Assembly (NCBI RefSeq): GCF_002294985.1
Contig: NZ_NSGE01000006.1
Location: 248,001-312,000 of the forward strand
Length of the DNA: 64,000 nt
Reading direction: 5' to 3'
Source of the DNA: Mesorhizobium sp. WSM3862
GTDB taxonomy: Bacteria; Pseudomonadota; Alphaproteobacteria; Rhizobiales; Rhizobiaceae
Positions 41,964-50,139 of this stretch are shown here, in pieces. The notes under the pieces are model-generated. The model was not told where the DNA came from. It made no database searches and saw nothing but the letters and a program-made list of their open reading frames with translations. The number at the start of each line of letters is the position of its first letter. Within the stretch, counting starts at the first letter, position 1. Made by a program: the position numbers and the translations under genes.

Positions 41964-42246
41964 CTTGATCCGCTGCCTCGGCGGCGTCGAGCTCGAGGCA
42001 AGGCGCGCTCGCGCAAATCCCGGTCTGGATCGCCCAGCTGACGAACACTTTCCTGGCCGCGGCGACCGGCCCGCGGCCATCATATGCCGCGCAGCAAGCG
42101 TCGCTGGCCAAACCGTGCAGGCGGCACCGCTTCTCGAACGGCCACTCCTCCAGGAATTCGATGGCGTCCATCGCGCAACGGATTTTCCTCACGCCAAATG
42201 GCACGTCATCAACAAGGACAGGTTCAGCGAACACATCAGTGCTCAT
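41941..42246 (-). CDS. DUF982 domain protein
   Basis: A 101-residue protein of the rhizobial DUF982 family, recognised by the order VFAEPVLV, RKIRCAMDAIEFLEEWPFEK and LHGLASDACCAAYDGRGPVA followed by AARKVFVSWAIQTGI. Function is unknown; these proteins are numerous in Mesorhizobium and Rhizobium genomes. The start at 42246 is chosen by family length; the frame is open further but without similarity. Confidence 0.78.
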   Translation of the reverse strand: MSTDVFAEPVLVDDVPFGVRKIRCAMDAIEFLEEWPFEKRCRLHGLASDACCAAYDGRGPVAAARKVFVSWAIQTGICASAPCLELDAAEAADQVTGSGTS

Positions 42247-42586
42247 TGCGCCTGGTTCTGCCGCGCCGTGGTCGTGACCATAGTTGTCGCTTTGCCGAGA
42301 AATCAAAGCACGCCCAACGGGCTCCCCGAAGACATTTGGGCCCATGACCTTCCTCCGCTTGATGCGCCAATCGCCGGCAGGCCAAACAGATGCTCAGCAA
42401 GGTGTTGGGCATGTGCCGGCGGCGCTGAGGTGAAATATTGGAAGCGCGATTTTCGGCGTCAAGAGCCGCCCCGTGGCGGCCGACCCTGGCTCACCTGGGG
42501 TGGGTTGGCAACTCCGCCGATCTGGGTGACGGGCGGCCGAAGAGACAAGCAGCGGCTGGTGTTTTGCGTTCGGCTCCAGGGGCTGA
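42247..42586. other. Intergenic stretch without a recognisable gene
   Basis: About 340 bases between the DUF982 and phospholipase D genes. A GCCGCC-CCGT-GGCGGC hairpin lies near 42468, after the end of the phospholipase gene on its strand, but it has no T-run. Open plus-strand frames show no known family. Confidence 0.5.
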
Positions 42587-43885
42587 CTAGAGCTGCGCGT
42601 GGAGCGTGCTGGCCAGCCAATCGGTGAACTTTTCGCGCATGGGACGCGATCTCCATTCGGCAAGGCTGATCTGCCTCGAGCGCTTCAGATCTTCGTTGAA
42701 TAAGTCGATCTGCGTTCGTGCGAATTCCTTGCCATAGACGTTGAGCGTGGCCTCATCGTTCAAACGCAAAGACCGCTGGTCCAGGTTGGTGGAACCGAAG
42801 CTCGCCCAGACGTCGTCCACGATCAGCAGTTTGGGGTGATACATCGTGGGCTGAAACTCGTAGATCCGCACCCCGGCCTCGAGCAATTTGCCCCAGAAAT
42901 AGCGCGAAGCTTTGCGGACGATCGGAACATCCGTCAGGGAATTGGGAACGATCACATCGACGGCGACGCCTCTTTTTCTGGCGTCCAATATCTGCTGCAG
43001 GGCGATGTCGTCCGGGACGAAATAGGCCATGCCGATGCGCAGGTGGTCTTTGGCCGCGGCTATGGCGGCCAGCATCATCAGCTCCATGTTTTCGGAGCCG
43101 TTCGGCTGCGAAGAAAGGATCAGCTGGGCACGGAGCGCACCCGCGGCTTCGGGCGGCAGGTAGAAGTTCTCGCCCTGCAACGTCTCGCCCACTGTTTCCA
43201 GCCAGTTCTCGGCGAATGCCGCCTGGAACCCGGGCACAGCAGGCCCTTCGATCTGGTAGTGCGTGTCGCGCCACTCATTGGGGTTGCGCGCATCTCCCAG
43301 CCAGTTGTCCGCGATGCCGACCCCGCCTGTGAAGGCGACCCGCCCGTCCACAATGAGCAGCTTGCGATGCGTTCGGTTATTGACGCGGTCGAGCGTGTAC
43401 CAGTGGATCGGCCGATAGCGCTCGAACCGAACGCCAGCACTCGTCATGATTTGGATCAGCTTCTCATCGAAGGGAAGACTGCCAAGCCAATCGACGAGCA
43501 CGCGCACTTCGACACCCTCTCGGGCTTTCGCAGCCAAAGACGTGGCGAACTCGTAGCCGACCGAGCCCGACCAATAGATGTAGGTTTCCATGTTGATGGT
43601 CTTTCGGGCCGAACGGATCGCTTGCAGCATGGCGGGAAAAATCTCGTCGCCGTTGACGAGGGTCTGCACGGCGTTCGCCTCGAACATCTGCCCCTGCGAA
43701 TAGCTGCTCATGCTCCTTGCGAATTGCGGATCTGCCGCATCGAAACGGTGCGGCACGATGGTGCGGATGACACGGGTCTCGGGGATCAAGTTGATCGCGA
43801 GCAGCGTGACCAGACTGGCGACAAGCGCGACGGCCAAATACTTGAGGCTGCTGAGCAGCCTCCGCCGGTTCCGACCAAATATCAC
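42587..43885 (-). CDS. Phospholipase D-family cardiolipin synthase
   Basis: A 432-residue membrane-anchored PLD protein. One N-terminal helix (YLAVALVASLVTLLAINLI) precedes two catalytic domains with HKD-type motifs: THRKLLIVDGRVAFTGG (His173, Lys175, Asp180) and YHPKLLIVDDVWASFGSTN (His350, Lys352, Asp357). This is the layout of cardiolipin synthases that condense phosphatidylglycerol, although some relatives act on other phospholipids. The single rather than double membrane anchor is slightly unusual for Cls. The gene starts only 3 nt from the end of a truncated iron-permease-like gene. Confidence 0.88.
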   Translation of the reverse strand: MIFGRNRRRLLSSLKYLAVALVASLVTLLAINLIPETRVIRTIVPHRFDAADPQFARSMSSYSQGQMFEANAVQTLVNGDEIFPAMLQAIRSARKTINMETYIYWSGSVGYEFATSLAAKAREGVEVRVLVDWLGSLPFDEKLIQIMTSAGVRFERYRPIHWYTLDRVNNRTHRKLLIVDGRVAFTGGVGIADNWLGDARNPNEWRDTHYQIEGPAVPGFQAAFAENWLETVGETLQGENFYLPPEAAGALRAQLILSSQPNGSENMELMMLAAIAAAKDHLRIGMAYFVPDDIALQQILDARKRGVAVDVIVPNSLTDVPIVRKASRYFWGKLLEAGVRIYEFQPTMYHPKLLIVDDVWASFGSTNLDQRSLRLNDEATLNVYGKEFARTQIDLFNEDLKRSRQISLAEWRSRPMREKFTDWLASTLHAQL

Positions 43886-43888
43886 CTT

Positions 43889-44056
43889 TCACGCGCCCGC
43901 TGGAGGCGCCAGGGTGGCCGCCCCATACCAATTCAGACTTTGCCGATCGAAAACGACACACAGTGCTGCGTAGGCCAGCAGCACCAGGAATGCGGCGGGA
44001 CGGGACGCTAAAGTGCCGATTGAGGTGAGGAAACTCGTTATCGGGTGATTTGCCAT
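43889..44056 (-). pseudogene. Truncated low-affinity iron permease family protein
   Basis: The 55 visible residues (MANHPITSFLTSIGTLASRP then AAFLVLLAYAALCVVF) match the N-terminus and first membrane helix of the low-affinity iron permease family (PF04120). Members are usually about 100-130 residues with a second membrane helix. Here similarity stops after GAATLA and the frame ends in PPAGA, 3 nt before the phospholipase D gene. A deletion that joined the two genes is the likely cause. Confidence 0.65.
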
Positions 44057-44204
44057 GCTCAAGAACTGTTGATCCTGACGCAGGTTCCAGCCTTGAGCCG
44101 GGAGTCTGAAGTGCAAGCCTGAAGCTATAACAACTTTCGACCAACGCCTGCATCCTTCGCAGGCAATCGGCGTTGAAGAAGGATCCTAGAGGGCGGGTTT
44201 AGAC

Positions 44205-44555
44205 ATGGACACGAAGCCAACTGACGCTGACACGGTTTCCGCTCAGGAACCGGATATCATCGTGAACAAGACCGCACATTTCGTCGGGGAATGGATCGAC
44301 GAGCACAAGGCGGAAGCCGCAGCTGCAATCCCGGCCGAAATCGCCGCCGAGAAGCTCGCCGAACAATGCATCGCCGATGCCGAAGGCCTGGGAATACTGG
44401 CTGAGGATATCGGCGACGAAGTCGGCGATCTCAAGCAATACATCGCGGAAACAGTGCTCGGAGACGAAACTTCCAGCAACGGCAAGATTGAGAGCCCGCC
44501 CGATCCGCTCCCGGCGGCGCCGAATGGAGAAACCAATGCCGAAGTTCCGTTTTGA
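44205..44555 (+). CDS. Small acidic protein, DUF768-like
   Basis: A 116-residue acidic protein. The segment FVGEWIDEHKAEAAAAIPAE and the following AEQCIADAEGLGILAEDIGD EV-type helices resemble DUF768, a family common in Mesorhizobium; the match is by pattern only. GAGGGCGG lies upstream of the ATG, and a bulged hairpin (CAACGC...GCGTTG, 44142-44175) sits in the leader. It overlaps the next small gene by 20 nt on the same strand. Confidence 0.6.
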   Translation: MDTKPTDADTVSAQEPDIIVNKTAHFVGEWIDEHKAEAAAAIPAEIAAEKLAEQCIADAEGLGILAEDIGDEVGDLKQYIAETVLGDETSSNGKIESPPDPLPAAPNGETNAEVPF

Positions 44556-44823
44556 GTTCATCGAAAGTACGGCGCAGCCGGCCATCCAGGTCGACATGGA
44601 AAATTTGGATGCCGCCAAGGCCGAGGCGAAACGCGCGGCTAAGGAGGCGATGCTCGATGGGATTGTCGAAGGCGTCGACCCGACATCGTGGGTTACGAGA
44701 ATCTACGACGAAGCGGGGTATCTGGTCGCCACGATCGGATTCCAGGACCTTGTGGCCGCGCCCCAAGCTGTCGGACAAGCGCACGAACAGACCGATGAGC
44801 CCGGCGTGATACGCTCGGGCTGA
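44536..44823 (+). CDS. DUF6894-like small protein
   Basis: A 95-residue protein that begins MPKFRFEFIES and continues VDMENLDAAKAEAKRAAKEA and RIYDEAGYLVATIGFQDLV. This matches the short DUF6894-type proteins that are frequent in rhizobia, function unknown. The ATG at 44536 is supported by GGAG upstream and overlaps the DUF768-like gene, so the two are probably co-expressed. Confidence 0.65.
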   Translation: MPKFRFEFIESTAQPAIQVDMENLDAAKAEAKRAAKEAMLDGIVEGVDPTSWVTRIYDEAGYLVATIGFQDLVAAPQAVGQAHEQTDEPGVIRSG

Positions 44824-44851
44824 TGCCGCTCCTGGGCAGGCCATCGGAACC

Positions 44852-45640
44852 TCAGTCGAGCTTTCCAGGCCAGGTCAGCTCGATCCACGCCGGGGCATGA
44901 TCGCTTGGCCTTTCCAAAGCTCTTACCGCAGCATCGACGCCCGCCCCTCGCAGCCGGTTTGAAAGTGCCGGACTGATCAGGAGATGGTCCATTCGCAGGC
45001 CGGAGCTCCGGTCATAACCGCCCCGGTAGGAGAAGTTCCAGTAGGTGTAGACCCCCTTCTCGGGATGGATCTGCCGAACCGCATCCGTCCAGCCCATCTT
45101 CAGCAAATCGGCGTAAGCGTCACGACTCTGCGGGAAAAACACTGCATCGCCCAACCAGCGCGCCGGCACCACCGCATCAATCGGGGTTGGCACCACGTTG
45201 TAATCGCCGCACAGGACCGTTTCCTCTTTAAGCAAGGTCTGGGAATAGCTGATCAAACGCTGGAACCACGCCAGCTTGTAATCGAATTTAGGTCCAGGCG
45301 CGGGATTGCCGTTCGGCAGATAGATGCAGCCGATCACCAGCCCATCCACCTCGGCCTCGATGTAGCGGCTGTGCGTATCGTCCGGGTCGCCTGGCAGTCC
45401 GCGCCTGCGCTCCTGCGGCTGTTTCCCACGGCCCAGAATCGCTACGCCGTTGTAAGATTTCTGCCCATGCCAGACGGCGCAGTAACCAGCCTGCCGGATC
45501 GCCTCGGCAGGGAACTTCTCATCGGATGTCTTGAGCTCCTGCAGGCAGACGATGTCATAGCCGGTTTCGCCAAGCCATTTCAGGAGGACCGGCAATCGCC
45601 CATTGACGCCATTTACGTTGAAAGTAGCGATCCTGGTCAT
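44852..45640 (-). CDS. xthA: Exodeoxyribonuclease III (AP endonuclease)
   Basis: A 262-residue EEP-fold nuclease for base-excision repair: it cleaves AP sites and has 3'-5' exonuclease activity. It has the start MTRIATFNVNGVNGRLPVLL, the metal-binding glutamate in CLQELKTSD, GCIYLPNGNP, the active-site Asp-Asn in CGDYNVVP, and the terminal SDHAP histidine. Length is typical. It is monocistronic and faces a small basic protein gene on the same strand. Confidence 0.93.
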   Translation of the reverse strand: MTRIATFNVNGVNGRLPVLLKWLGETGYDIVCLQELKTSDEKFPAEAIRQAGYCAVWHGQKSYNGVAILGRGKQPQERRRGLPGDPDDTHSRYIEAEVDGLVIGCIYLPNGNPAPGPKFDYKLAWFQRLISYSQTLLKEETVLCGDYNVVPTPIDAVVPARWLGDAVFFPQSRDAYADLLKMGWTDAVRQIHPEKGVYTYWNFSYRGGYDRSSGLRMDHLLISPALSNRLRGAGVDAAVRALERPSDHAPAWIELTWPGKLD

Positions 45641-45698
45641 CCGGTTATCTTGGCCGATGATCTCTCCGGGCAGTCACCCCGATACTTGGTTTGGAATA

Positions 45699-45908
45699 CT
45701 AGCTGTCTTTCTTGTAGGATTTGGCGGCCTCATCGATCTTGCGCCAATCGTTTCCGTGGCGCCGCACCAGCTCCCGCGCCTGGGCCGGCGAGATGTTTTG
45801 CGTTTCCACGATATGGTTCACTTCCGTTTCTTCGCCTTTCAGCGGGCGCGAACGTGGCCTTCTGGGCCGGCTCGCCGCTGTTTCATCTGCATCACGTCGT
45901 CTCGCCAT
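45699..45908 (-). CDS. Small basic protein of unknown function
   Basis: A 69-residue protein with an Arg-rich N-terminus (MARRRDADETAASRPRRPRS) and a C-terminal helical half (NISPAQARELVRRHGNDWRK then IDEAAKSYKKD) reminiscent of small DUF3606-type rhizobial proteins. The start is supported by AGGAGAGG 7 nt upstream. The frame is open much further upstream, but that part is a shadow of the gene on the plus strand. Confidence 0.65.
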   Translation of the reverse strand: MARRRDADETAASRPRRPRSRPLKGEETEVNHIVETQNISPAQARELVRRHGNDWRKIDEAAKSYKKDS

Positions 45909-46061
45909 GGGCTGACCTCTCCTGATCCGGATTAACCGTCGAATGCCGGGAAGGTTTCCGCTCGCGGTTCCTCGAGCAGTTCGGCTTGTCTCGGCTGTGT
46001 GGCTTGAACCCAAAGAACTTGCGCGGCGTTCCTTGCGAGCAGAGCTAGCGAGCGCAATCCG

Positions 46062-46943
46062 ATGGAAAAATCCGAAGCCCATTTTGAACCGCAGAAGCCT
46101 CGTGGTGCCGAAGCGCGCTTCCCGTACGATCGAGCGGCAGTTGAGCGGTTCCAGCTTGCGTTTCCGCGCGCGAGGTGGAGCGACGAGCGCAGGAGCTGGT
46201 TCGTGCCCGGAAAAACGGCGGCGCGGCGGATCGAGCGCTGGCTGGCGCAGGAGACGGCGGCTCGCGCAGTCCATGACGACAGTAAGGGGCGGGATGCCTT
46301 CGCCTTCGATCCACTGTCGAGCCACTATCTGGAAGTCGCGGACGACCTGCGCATTCGCACGCCTTATTCGAAGACCGTGGTGGAGGAACTGCGAGCGGTT
46401 CCATGGGCGAGTTGGGACGACGAACTGCGGGTCTGGCGGGTGCCTTTTCGCGCTTATGAGGAGCTGCGGCGCCGTTGGCCAAGCATCGAAAGAGCCGCCC
46501 AGCGCGCCGAGCCGGAGGAGAGGAAACGCCGACGGGAGGCTGGTAAACACTCCGATGAGCACAAGGCCGCCAGGCTGCGCCATGCCGAACGCAGGCGCCG
46601 GCGCTATCCGGTTCCAGCCGAAGACCTGCCTCCGCTCGGTCGCGCCGTGGCGACGGTGCAGTATGACATTGTTGTCTTCACCGGGATTTCAGGCGAGCTC
46701 GCTCACCCCTCTGAGCCGGCGCCGTTCTACCCACAGTCGATGGAGACCGGCTTCGGCGCCGTTTGGGCGAGGTGGCGGCCGCCGACCTTGGCTGAACTGA
46801 TCAAGACATGGCCGGCGCGGCGTCCTGCCGGGTCAGCGGAACGATCGAGAGGGTGGTGGCAGCCGACGCTTGGCGAACTCAGAATCGCCCGCCGAAAGGC
46901 GAAAAGCCTGGAGCGGAGAAAAAGTTCGCGAAGTGCCGATTGA
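46062..46943 (+). CDS. HARP-like repeat protein of unknown function
   Basis: A 293-residue basic protein. Two segments resemble HARP (HepA-related) modules: one at about residues 20-62 (FPYDRAAVERFQLAFPRARW then ERRSWFVPG) and one at about 95-140 (LRIRTPYSKTVVEELRAVPW then DELRVWRVP). A highly charged linker follows, then two copies of a Trp-Pro-rich motif (RWRPPTLAELIKTWPARRP and RGWWQPTLGELRIARRKAK). HARP domains occur in SMARCAL1-type annealing helicases, but no helicase motor is present here. It may bind nucleic acid; this is inference. Confidence 0.6.
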   Translation: MEKSEAHFEPQKPRGAEARFPYDRAAVERFQLAFPRARWSDERRSWFVPGKTAARRIERWLAQETAARAVHDDSKGRDAFAFDPLSSHYLEVADDLRIRTPYSKTVVEELRAVPWASWDDELRVWRVPFRAYEELRRRWPSIERAAQRAEPEERKRRREAGKHSDEHKAARLRHAERRRRRYPVPAEDLPPLGRAVATVQYDIVVFTGISGELAHPSEPAPFYPQSMETGFGAVWARWRPPTLAELIKTWPARRPAGSAERSRGWWQPTLGELRIARRKAKSLERRKSSRSAD

Positions 46944-47336
46944 TATTCTTGGCTCCATGATGGCTGTCACATGACAAGCGAGCCGGGCCGCCGGGGCTCG
47001 CGAACCCGATTTTCATCTTGAGAACTCTTTGATTGCTGGAATGTCGCAGACCGAAAAGGAATTTCGGGTGCGATTTCAGCCACGCGGGACCGGCATCCCC
47101 GCAGCCAAGCACGCGAGCTCATCGACTTGATCGGCATCGACGCAGCTTCGCGTCTTGGGCAGGCGCGCCTTCTCAAGAAGACGTAACCGCTCAGGCGCGA
47201 TTTTCATCACGGCCTCATTTGTTAGCGCGCGACTTGCCGGAGAGGCGTATCACCCCTTTGTCGTTCGTACCGAGTAGTGAGGCAAGCGGACGCTTGAAAG
47301 CGGTATCGTGCTTTCGCCCCTGGCCAGGAGGCACGC
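46944..47336. other. Intergenic stretch without a supported gene
   Basis: About 390 bases. A 29-codon frame at 47041-47130 begins MSQTEKEFRVRFQPRG but has no ribosome binding site and no similarity I can name. Nothing else stands out. Confidence 0.5.
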
Positions 47337-47543
47337 ATGTCCCTGCATGGTGTTTTGGATTCCACCCAACTTGAAATCCTCTCAAAAGCTGTCCATCGCT
47401 ATTGTTCAAGGCATGGACTTGAGAGCGAGGAAGACCGCCAGTTGGTCGCCATGAGGGCCATGAGCCTTTTCGGCCAGGGCACAACTGACCTTGACCGGCT
47501 GTCCGCGAGACTGGAAAAGCTCGGCGAACCTGGGCACGGCTAA
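47337..47543 (+). CDS. Small conserved hypothetical protein
   Basis: A 68-residue protein with a strong ribosome binding site (CAGGAGG, 6 nt before the ATG). The pattern LDSTQLEILSKAVHRYCSRH then MRAMSLFGQG and LDRLSARLEKLGE is like small rhizobial proteins that begin with a helix ending in Tyr-Cys and a second helix around a Leu/Phe core. Function unknown. Confidence 0.6.
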   Translation: MSLHGVLDSTQLEILSKAVHRYCSRHGLESEEDRQLVAMRAMSLFGQGTTDLDRLSARLEKLGEPGHG

Positions 47544-47687
47544 CCGGCTGGCAAGCGTGCAGCCGTAACGGCGCCAGCGCAGCGCTCCCAATCCCGCCAA
47601 ATTGCGCCAGCAAAAAGATCGCCAACCCCAGCTGCTTGCTGCAGCGTAGAAGCTTCGGTCAAAGCGAATGTGGGGAGAAGAGGGTGA

Positions 47688-47763
<76 letters not shown>

Positions 47764-47920
47764 CTGCGCCGGCTAACGGGATCGTCCGCCGGGTTTCACG
47801 GAAGCGCCGGGTGGCGCCCCCCTCGAAAGCGCGTGGGTTATAGCACGGGAATTCGCCCTGTCCAGCGCTTAGGTGTTGATAAAGAAAAATCGCCGGGAAA
47901 CGGCGTATTGCTACGGGCCT

Positions 47921-48142
47921 TCACTGCCCGTCTGTGGACGAAGGGCCTTGCTTGGGGCCTCCGTCTTCTTCCTCTGCGTCGTCGCGGCCGGGAATGACGT
48001 AGGCGCCTTTCAGCCAGCGATTGAGGTCGATGTCCTTGCAGCGTGTCGAGCAGAACGGATAGTGCTCCCGCACCGAAGGCTTGCCGCATTCGGGGCAGGG
48101 GCGCTTCGGCCTCAGCGGCGTGACCTTTTCGTCCGGGCTCAT
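47921..48142 (-). CDS. yacG: DNA gyrase inhibitor / zinc-binding protein YacG
   Basis: A 73-residue protein with the four-cysteine zinc site RPCPECGKPS and FCSTRCKDIDLNRWLKGAY. In E. coli YacG binds and inhibits GyrB. The acidic C-terminal tail (DDAEEEDGG) is typical. Its ATG at 48142 overlaps the maf stop by 4 nt, so both are co-translated. Confidence 0.93.
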   Translation of the reverse strand: MSPDEKVTPLRPKRPCPECGKPSVREHYPFCSTRCKDIDLNRWLKGAYVIPGRDDAEEEDGGPKQGPSSTDGQ

Positions 48143-48765
48143 GGCCGCGCGACGTGCCAGTTCTTGTGCGGCTTGAAGCCCTCGCCGGACAGCAGTGCGA
48201 TACTTTCGTAGAGCGGCAGGCCGACCACATTGGTGTAGGAGCCGACCAGCTTGACGACGAAGGAGCCGGCGAGGCCCTGCACGGCATAGCCGCCGGCCTT
48301 GCCGCGCCATTCGCCCGACGCGACATAGGCGTCGATCTCCTCGCGCGGCAGTCGCTTGAAGCGCACCCTGGTCTCCACCAGCCGCTGCCTGAGCTTGCCG
48401 CCCGGCGTGATCAGGCAGATGCCGGAATAGACCCGGTGCGAGCGGCCGGAAAGCAGGCCGAGGCAGTTCACCGCGTCGTCGATCGTCTCGGCCTTGGGCA
48501 GGATGCGCCGTCCCACCGCCACCACCGTGTCGGCGGCCAGGATGAAGGCCGGCGCATAGTCTTCCTCGCTTTTCAGCGAGGCGAACGCCTTCTCGGCCTT
48601 GTCCTTGGAAAGGCGCTTCGCCAGCGAGCGCGGATGCTCGGCGCGCAGCGGCGTCTCGTCGACATCGGCGGGCAGCACGCGGTCCGGTTCGATGCCGGCC
48701 TGCTGCAACAGCTCGATGCGACGCGGCGAACCCGAGGCAAGCACGAGCTTCTGCAGAATGCTCAT
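48139..48765 (-). CDS. maf: Maf-like nucleotide pyrophosphatase
   Basis: A 208-residue Maf protein, which hydrolyses non-canonical nucleoside triphosphates (dTTP/UTP or modified pyrimidines). Diagnostic stretches are KLVLASGSPRRIELLQQAGI, VLPADVDETPLR, FILAADTVVAVGRRILPKA and YAVQGLAGSFVVKLVGSYTN V-type segments. The gene lies between infA and yacG on the same strand, as is common in Rhizobiales. Confidence 0.95.
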   Translation of the reverse strand: MSILQKLVLASGSPRRIELLQQAGIEPDRVLPADVDETPLRAEHPRSLAKRLSKDKAEKAFASLKSEEDYAPAFILAADTVVAVGRRILPKAETIDDAVNCLGLLSGRSHRVYSGICLITPGGKLRQRLVETRVRFKRLPREEIDAYVASGEWRGKAGGYAVQGLAGSFVVKLVGSYTNVVGLPLYESIALLSGEGFKPHKNWHVARP

Positions 48766-48784
48766 CGCGGTTCGCGCCGAATTG

Positions 48785-49003
48785 TTACTTGAAGCGGTAG
48801 GTGATGCGGCCCTTGGTCAGGTCGTAAGGCGTCATTTCGACCAGGACCTTGTCGCCGGTCAGCACGCGGATGCGGTTCTTGCGCATGCGGCCGGCCGTGT
48901 GGGCGATGATTTCGTGCTCGTTTTCGAGCTTCACCCGGAACATCGCATTGGGCAGCAGTTCCGTGACCACGCCCGGAAATTCGAGGACTTCTTCCTTCGG
49001 CAT
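48785..49003 (-). CDS. infA: Translation initiation factor IF-1
   Basis: A 72-residue S1/OB-fold protein that binds the A-site of the 30S subunit. It begins [20 protein letters not shown], with [20 protein letters not shown] and [20 protein letters not shown], nearly invariant in alphaproteobacteria. It precedes maf by 19 nt. Confidence 0.97.
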
Positions 49004-49037
49004 TCGATACCTTTGCTTGGATGGCGGTTCCGGGGCT

Positions 49038-49090
49038 TAGAGCATGATGCCGAAAAGTGTGAAGCGGTTTTCGGACGACATCATGCTCTA
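49038..49090. repeat. Rhizobial interspersed palindrome
   Basis: Outer arms TAGAGCATGATG and CATCATGCTCTA (12 bp, perfect) and inner arms CCGAAAA and TTTTCGG flank the loop GTGTGAAGCGG. It sits 35 nt upstream of infA. Near-identical palindromes are widespread between genes in Mesorhizobium and related genera, from memory, so this is a dispersed element rather than an infA operator. Confidence 0.8.
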
Positions 49091-49100
49091 CTCTTGATCT

Positions 49101-49146
49101 GGAGCCGGACGATTTCAGGTCGAACAGACCTGAACTCGTCCGACTC
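49101..49146. repeat. Second inverted repeat next to the interspersed palindrome
   Basis: TTCAGGTC and GACCTGAA form the inner arms around five bases; GGACGA / TCGTCC and GGAG / CTCC extend the outer arms with small mismatched gaps. It sits between infA and the phosphatase gene and may be a transcription terminator for the latter's upstream neighbours or part of the same dispersed repeat family. Confidence 0.55.
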
Positions 49147-49199
49147 CAGCCGGAATTTGCGGCGGAACCTATATGATAATCGCCCGCTTGTGAACATGC

Positions 49200-49640
49200 T
49201 TAATCCGTCGCGTTTTTTGCTTCCGGAGGCAAGAAACGCCGGCTTATGCGCGTCTTCAGCCGCTCTCGCACATCGCGATAGGCGGCCATGATATGCTCGC
49301 GTGTGCCGCCGGTGTCGGTCGGGTCCGGCATCGGCCAGTACTCGACCTCGACGGCGAGCGAGCGGGTAAGCTCGAGCGCGGCGTGGTGCGCTTCCGGCGC
49401 CAGCGTCACGATCAGGTCGAAATAATCGTCTTCCAGCTCGTCAAGCGTCCTCGGCTGCCGCTCGCCGAGCGTGAGACCCTCTTCGGCAAGCACGGCATCG
49501 ACGAAGGGGTCGCGCTCGCCGCTGCGCACGCCGGCCGAGGCGACGAAAGTGGTGGCGGGCAGCATCCGCCGCGCCAGTTGCTCGGCCATCGGCGAGCGCA
49601 CGGCATTCATGCCGCACACAAAAAGAATCGAATGCGGCAG
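49200..49640 (-). CDS. Low-molecular-weight phosphatase family protein (start uncertain)
   Basis: A protein of the low-molecular-weight tyrosine phosphatase / arsenate reductase fold with the P-loop CGMNAVRS (Cys-x5-Arg) and the catalytic acid region WPMPDPTDTGG. The first ATG, GTG or TTG in frame is the GTG at 49617, but that makes the catalytic cysteine residue 2 and cuts off the first strand (SILFV). The upstream frame is open as PHSILFVCGMN, so translation probably begins at a CTG (49638-49640 or 49647-49649) or there is a sequence error. I give the former as the 5' boundary. It overlaps or abuts the UPF0262 gene, whose stop is at 49652-49654, which suggests translational coupling. Confidence 0.75.
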   Translation of the reverse strand: MPHSILFVCGMNAVRSPMAEQLARRMLPATTFVASAGVRSGERDPFVDAVLAEEGLTLGERQPRTLDELEDDYFDLIVTLAPEAHHAALELTRSLAVEVEYWPMPDPTDTGGTREHIMAAYRDVRERLKTRISRRFLPPEAKNATD

Positions 49641-49651
49641 CGCGGCCAGGA

Positions 49652-50137
49652 CTACCCCCGCCAGTGCAGCACGCAGACGAGCGTGAACAACCGGCGCGCC
49701 GTGTCGAAGTCGATCTCGATCTTGCCGGCGAGCCGGTCCATCAGTGTTTGCGAGCCCTCATTGTGCAGGCCGCGGCGGCCCATGTCGATTGCCTCGATAT
49801 GGCTGGGCGTGGAGGAGCGGATCGCCTCATAATAGCTTTCGCAGATCAGATAGTAATCCTTGACGATACGCCTAAGCGGCGTCAGCGACAGGATGTGGGT
49901 AACCACATCGGCGCCATTCTGGCGGCTGACGGCGAACACCAGGCGCGACTCGGCCAGCGACAGCTTCAGCCTGTATGGGCCGGCGCCATCGTCGTTGACC
50001 GGCCGGAAACTGTTTTCCTCGATCAGGTCGAAGATCGCCACGGCCCGCTCATGCTCGACATCGGGCGTCGAACGCCCGATCGATTCGTCGAGCTCGACGT
50101 CGATCAGCCTGTCGCGGTTTTGGTGGTGGCCGGACAT
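49652..50137 (-). CDS. UPF0262 family protein
   Basis: A 161-residue conserved alphaproteobacterial protein. Recognisable stretches are RLIDVELDESIGRSTPDVEH, ERAVAIFDLIEENSFRP, RIVKDYYLICESYYEAIRSS and IDMGRRGLHNEGSQTLMDRL. No biochemical function is established. It lies between hisD (2 nt upstream) and the phosphatase gene, a conserved arrangement in Rhizobiales. Confidence 0.92.
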   Translation of the reverse strand: MSGHHQNRDRLIDVELDESIGRSTPDVEHERAVAIFDLIEENSFRPVNDDGAGPYRLKLSLAESRLVFAVSRQNGADVVTHILSLTPLRRIVKDYYLICESYYEAIRSSTPSHIEAIDMGRRGLHNEGSQTLMDRLAGKIEIDFDTARRLFTLVCVLHWRG

Positions 50138-50139
50138 CG

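Noticed and set aside
42460..42482. GCCGCC-CCGT-GGCGGC hairpin as a terminator for the phospholipase gene.
   Set aside because: It lacks a T-run on either strand and GC-rich hairpins are frequent by chance in this DNA.
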